Below, one piece after another: positions 13,927 through 16,175 of a stretch of 16,175 nt of DNA (within the stretch, counting starts at the first letter, position 1; each line of letters begins with the position of its first letter). Both the position numbers and the translations under genes were made by a program. The DNA is from Candidatus Eiseniibacteriota bacterium (GTDB taxonomy: Bacteria > Arandabacterota > Arandabacteria > JAGLYR01), in NCBI GenBank assembly GCA_023132135.1, contig JAGLYR010000153.1, positions 1 to 16,175 of the forward strand. The letters run 5' to 3'. The notes below the pieces were generated by a model, which worked only from the letters and a program-made list of their open reading frames with translations, had not been told where the DNA came from and did not search any database.

Positions 13927-15066
13927 CTACCTCAGAAGACTCGCCGCGATCACCAGGCGCTGGATCTCGGAGGTTCCCTCGTAGATCTCGGTCAGCTTGG
14001 CGTCCCGGAAGTTCCGCTCGACGGGGTACTCTTTCATGTATCCGTAGCCGCCGTGAATCTGCACGGCCTTGATTGCGCTGCGCATGGCCACCTCAGACGC
14101 GTAGAGCTTGGCCATGGCCGCCTCCTTGGTGTAGCGGATGCCCTGGTCCTTGAGGTCCGCGACGCGGTAGGTCAGCAGACGGGCTGCGTCGATCTCTGTG
14201 GCCATGTCGGCCAGCATCCACTGGATAGCCTGGAACTCGCAGATCACCTTGCCGAACTGCTTCCGCTGCTTGGAATACTCAATGGATGCATCCAGAGCGG
14301 CCTGGGCGATGCCCACGGCTTGGGCGGCGATCCCGATCCGGCCACCGTCCAGTGCCCTGAGCGAGATCTTCATGCCCTCGCCTTCCTGGCCCAGGAGATT
14401 CTCCTTGGGGATCCTGGCGTTCTCGAAGACGAGCTCATAGGTGCCCGACGCCCTCATTCCCATTTTGTTTTCTTTCTTGCCCGGGGAAAATCCGGGGGTG
14501 TCTTTCTCGACGATGAACGTGCTTATGCCCTTGCTCTTCTTCGATCGATCCGTAGAAGCAAACAGGACAATGGTGTCCGCATCGCCGCCGCTTGTGACGA
14601 AGATCTTGGTGCCGTTGATCACGTAGTGATCGCCCTCGAGGACCGCGGTGGCCTGGACGTTGGCAATATCGGAGCCGGCATCGGGTTCGGTAAGAGAGAA
14701 GGCGCCCAGCTTTTTCCCCGAGGCCAGGGGGACGAGGAACTTTTTCTTCTGCTCCTCATCAGCGTGGTCGAGAAGCGGTTGGCACACCAGGGAATTCTGG
14801 ACGGAAACGGTCACTCCGGTGGATGCACAGGCCTTCGAGATCTCCTCCACGGCAATCACGTAGCAGACCGCGTCCAGTTCCGATCCCCCATAGGTACTGG
14901 GGATCATCATGCCCATGAAGCCCAGCTCCGCCAGCTTTGCCACGATATCCTTGGGGAACCTGGCCTCGGCATCGAGTTCCGCGGCCACCGGGGCGATTTC
15001 CTTCTGGGCGAAATCCCGAATTGTATCCCGCAAGATTTCCTGCTCCTCAGAGTACTTGAAGTCCAA
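13927..15066 (-). CDS. Acyl-CoA dehydrogenase (short-chain/butyryl-CoA type)
   Basis: 379 aa, full length for the family. It starts at a TTG (15064-15066) backed by AAGGAGG 6 nt upstream. The FAD-dependent enzyme removes two hydrogens from an acyl-CoA to give the 2-enoyl-CoA and passes electrons to EtfAB. Visible family motifs: GAFSLTEPDAGSDIANVQAT (signature 1, residues ~121-140), IFVTSGGDAD, the Arg-rich QRKQFGK segment, AVQIHGGYGYMKEYPVER (signature 2, ~335-351), and the catalytic glutamate E363 in EIYEGTSEIQR. The position of the catalytic base and the overall motif pattern suit short-chain or butyryl-CoA dehydrogenases, but substrate length and branching cannot be fixed from sequence. 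It leads the operon with etfB, etfA and the EMO-like oxidoreductase. Confidence 0.93.
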   Translation of the reverse strand: MDFKYSEEQEILRDTIRDFAQKEIAPVAAELDAEARFPKDIVAKLAELGFMGMMIPSTYGGSELDAVCYVIAVEEISKACASTGVTVSVQNSLVCQPLLDHADEEQKKKFLVPLASGKKLGAFSLTEPDAGSDIANVQATAVLEGDHYVINGTKIFVTSGGDADTIVLFASTDRSKKSKGISTFIVEKDTPGFSPGKKENKMGMRASGTYELVFENARIPKENLLGQEGEGMKISLRALDGGRIGIAAQAVGIAQAALDASIEYSKQRKQFGKVICEFQAIQWMLADMATEIDAARLLTYRVADLKDQGIRYTKEAAMAKLYASEVAMRSAIKAVQIHGGYGYMKEYPVERNFRDAKLTEIYEGTSEIQRLVIAASLLR

Positions 15067-15153
15067 AGCCTTCCTCCTTGCATGGAGTGAGTTTCCCCGG
15101 GCTCTGGAGCCGCCCCAGGGTGACTGGAATAGGCAATGTCACGAAAACACGAT

Positions 15154-15183
15154 AGCCTACCAAGCCTTCCGCGGAATCGTCAA
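15154..15183 (-). promoter_or_regulatory. Possible sigma70-type promoter for the acd-etfBA operon
   Basis: On the minus strand TTGACG (15178-15183) is followed after 18 bp by TAGGCT (15154-15159), about 90 bp upstream of the acyl-CoA dehydrogenase start. The -35 box is good, the -10 box is poor (3 of 6). It lies between the terminator at 15212-15253 and the operon, which is where a promoter must be. Confidence 0.3.
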
Positions 15184-15211
15184 GTGAATTCGCGTGCGTC
15201 TCTCTACACGC

Positions 15212-15253
15212 AAATAGCCCGGAGGAGAGTTTCGTGTCTCCTCCGGGCTATTT
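15212..15253 (-). terminator. Strong hairpin terminator between the small secreted protein gene and the acd operon
   Basis: A perfect 17-bp stem: AAATAGCCCGGAGGAGA at 15212-15228 pairs with 15237-15253, with an 8-nt loop GTTTCGTG. The GC-rich stem has A/T-rich outer ends, so it reads as an intrinsic terminator. It lies 36 bp after the stop of the gene at 15290-15904, which it should terminate. The T-run is short (TATTT), so efficiency is uncertain. Confidence 0.8.
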
Positions 15254-15289
15254 CTGAAGGCCCCTGAGCGGGCCAATGTGGACGCGGGT

Positions 15290-15904
15290 CTAGTGGAACA
15301 GCGCTTTCACGTTGCTCCAGGACACACTCTCCACGGCTGTCGGACCGGCGGGCGGGAAGTGGATCGTTGCGCCGTCCGGAGCTGTCACGGTGATGTCGTC
15401 GACCCAGATCGTGTCACCGGGGTTCGAGTACGTCCGCGCCTCAACGACCAACGCGTCGCGTGTTCCGGCGCTGGAATCGAAGGTCCAGGTGTGGCAGAGC
15501 TGGTCCCAGCCGGGACCTGCGCTGTAGGTGCTGTTGCCGCCTGCGCTACCCTGGTAGTCGGTGATGTCGGCACTCGTTGAGTAATGTCCCCAGATCCGGC
15601 CTTTCGGTACCTCGCCCGAGGGCGTGGTGTCGTAGACCCAGAAGCAGACCTCGATCACATCCCCGTCCGTCAAACCGGTGATCCAGGCGACATAGGCCTG
15701 CGGCGTGCTGCCCGAGGTGCGCTCGAGCTTCAGAGAAGCGGCGCCACTGTGGACTGGATCCCCGACGTTGGTTGCGATGTAGGCATCATCCGGATACATG
15801 CCGAGGACCGTCCCGCAGTCCTCCCAGCCGTAGTCGCCTGTGACCGCAAGTGCAGGACTCGCAACAAAACAGCCTGCGATGAGCAGCAAAAGCAGTTTCT
15901 TCAT
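15290..15904 (-). CDS. Small secreted beta-sandwich (CBM-like) protein
   Basis: 204 aa. Residues 1-20 are a clear Sec signal peptide (MKKLLLLLIAGCFVASPALA, cleavage after ALA20). The mature part has a jelly-roll pattern reminiscent of carbohydrate-binding modules of the CBM4/9 type: SLKLERTSG, AYVAWITGLTDGDVIEVCFW, GWDQLCHTWTF, ALVVEARTY, and the closing strand DTIWVDDITVTAP, with aromatic residues spread along the strands. The protein ends in a short tail SVSWSNVKALFH after a Pro-rich linker, which may be a lineage-specific tail. Ribosome binding site GGGGGAG precedes the ATG by ~4 nt. A strong promoter lies upstream (15954-15983) and a terminator downstream (15212-15253), so it is a single-gene transcript. 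The CBM-like fold is inferred from pattern, and no ligand is known. Confidence 0.78.
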   Translation of the reverse strand: MKKLLLLLIAGCFVASPALAVTGDYGWEDCGTVLGMYPDDAYIATNVGDPVHSGAASLKLERTSGSTPQAYVAWITGLTDGDVIEVCFWVYDTTPSGEVPKGRIWGHYSTSADITDYQGSAGGNSTYSAGPGWDQLCHTWTFDSSAGTRDALVVEARTYSNPGDTIWVDDITVTAPDGATIHFPPAGPTAVESVSWSNVKALFH

Positions 15905-15946
15905 GGTTCTCCCCCTTTGCAGGTAAAGAGTTTACGCAGAAACCCA

Positions 15947-15964
15947 CATGCTAATCATAGCATG
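15947..15964. promoter_or_regulatory. Dyad over the -10 box, possible operator
   Basis: CATGCTA at 15947-15953 and TAGCATG at 15958-15964 form a perfect 7-bp inverted repeat with a 4-nt spacer. It overlaps the -10 box (15954-15959) of the promoter of the small secreted protein gene. A repressor bound here would block transcription, but the regulator is unknown and the dyad could be fortuitous. Confidence 0.4.
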
Positions 15965-15983
15965 ATCCGGTCAGGATTGTCAA
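15954..15983 (-). promoter_or_regulatory. Sigma70-type promoter of the small secreted protein gene
   Basis: On the minus strand TTGACA (15978-15983, 6/6) is followed by an 18-bp spacer and TATGAT (15954-15959, 5/6). An A-rich stretch just upstream of the -35 box (complement of TTTTTT at 15989-15994) may act as an UP element. It lies 50 bp upstream of the ATG at 15904, the best promoter match in the window. Confidence 0.7.
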
Positions 15984-16043
15984 ATATCTTTTTTCAGACT
16001 ACCAGTACAATGCTTTCACACTATCCCATATGGACTGGGCGGA

Positions 16044-16175
16044 CTACGAGGATTGCCCGAACAGGGGATTCAGTCGATCCTTCGCCTCTTGTGCCAGAAA
16101 GGCGGCGGTGAGAGCAGAACGGTTGCAGGTCTCGATGTCTTCGACGGCGAGCCCCATCTCACGAATGCAGACTTC
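16044..16175 (-). CDS. C-terminal end of a probable adenosine deaminase (partial)
   Basis: The last 43 residues of a protein that enters from beyond the right edge and stops at 16044-16046 (TAG). The sequence EVCIREMGLAVEDIETCNRS, then ALTAAFLAQEAKDRL, resembles the C-terminal helices of adenosine deaminases: a Met/Leu-Gly start, a run of about nine residues, an Asn-containing turn, then a small-residue-AFL segment and E-K-x-x-L. All catalytic residues lie outside the window, so the call rests on this tail only. The gene has no recognisable terminator before the next promoter at 15983. Real coding is likely; the family is moderately supported. Confidence 0.55.
   Translation of the reverse strand, partial: EVCIREMGLAVEDIETCNRSALTAAFLAQEAKDRLNPLFGQSS

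Noticed and set aside
13651-15090. 479-codon open frame on the plus strand opposite acd and etfB
   Set aside because: It is the antisense of two well-recognised genes and resembles no family; long antisense frames are usual in GC-rich coding DNA.
1-16175. CRISPR array, tRNA or rRNA genes
   Set aside because: No regularly spaced direct repeats with unique spacers were seen, and no recognisable tRNA cloverleaf or rRNA stretch was noticed by eye.

Overview
The window looks like a moderately GC-rich chromosome segment from an uncultured Gram-negative bacterium. The grounds are a PKD+SUMF1 lipoprotein family, several Sec-exported proteins, a SWIM zinc-finger protein, many short dispersed repeats, and an acyl-CoA dehydrogenase/EtfBA/membrane FeS oxidoreductase operon typical of menaquinone-using bacteria. 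An Eisenbacteria- or other FCB-like candidate lineage would fit, but this is a weak guess; no rRNA, tRNA or marker gene is present.

Layout. Positions 1-8600 are an accessory, repeat-rich region. It holds a truncated DUF1016-type nuclease remnant, a SWIM zinc-finger protein, two paralogous PKD+SUMF1 lipoproteins with a higA antitoxin gene (and the tail of a lost higB) between them, a secreted protein of unknown function, and an orphan HsdR_N-DUF5655 protein. Copies of one dispersed repeat punctuate these genes: a right end at 492, a left end at 2714, and two complete 168-bp copies at 5891 and 7124. Positions 9073-10059 encode an exported phosphodiester-glycosidase-type (NAGPA) protein. Positions 10083-15066 (minus strand) are a compact metabolic operon, acyl-CoA dehydrogenase -> etfB -> etfA -> EMO-like oxidoreductase, which should carry electrons from acyl-CoA oxidation to membrane quinone. 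After a strong hairpin terminator come a small secreted beta-sandwich protein with a good sigma70-type promoter, and the C-terminal 43 residues of a probable adenosine deaminase running off the end of the window.

Most notable. The last ~95 bp of the two SUMF1 lipoprotein genes carry the signature of variable repeats (VRs) of a diversity-generating retroelement (DGR). Upstream of a shared Trp codon the paralogues differ mainly by synonymous changes. Downstream of it, from the shared Leu codon on, every aligned difference falls in codon positions 1 or 2 of an NNC codon, framework codons are identical, and both genes end in the same 23-bp block (IMH-like). That is what adenine-directed mutagenesis of AAC codons produces. 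A long hairpin begins 10 nt after this block in the second gene. No reverse transcriptase or template repeat lies in the window, so the machinery would have to act from elsewhere or be lost. The lipoprotein signal, PKD domain and variable C-type-lectin-like face suggest diversified surface-displayed binding proteins.
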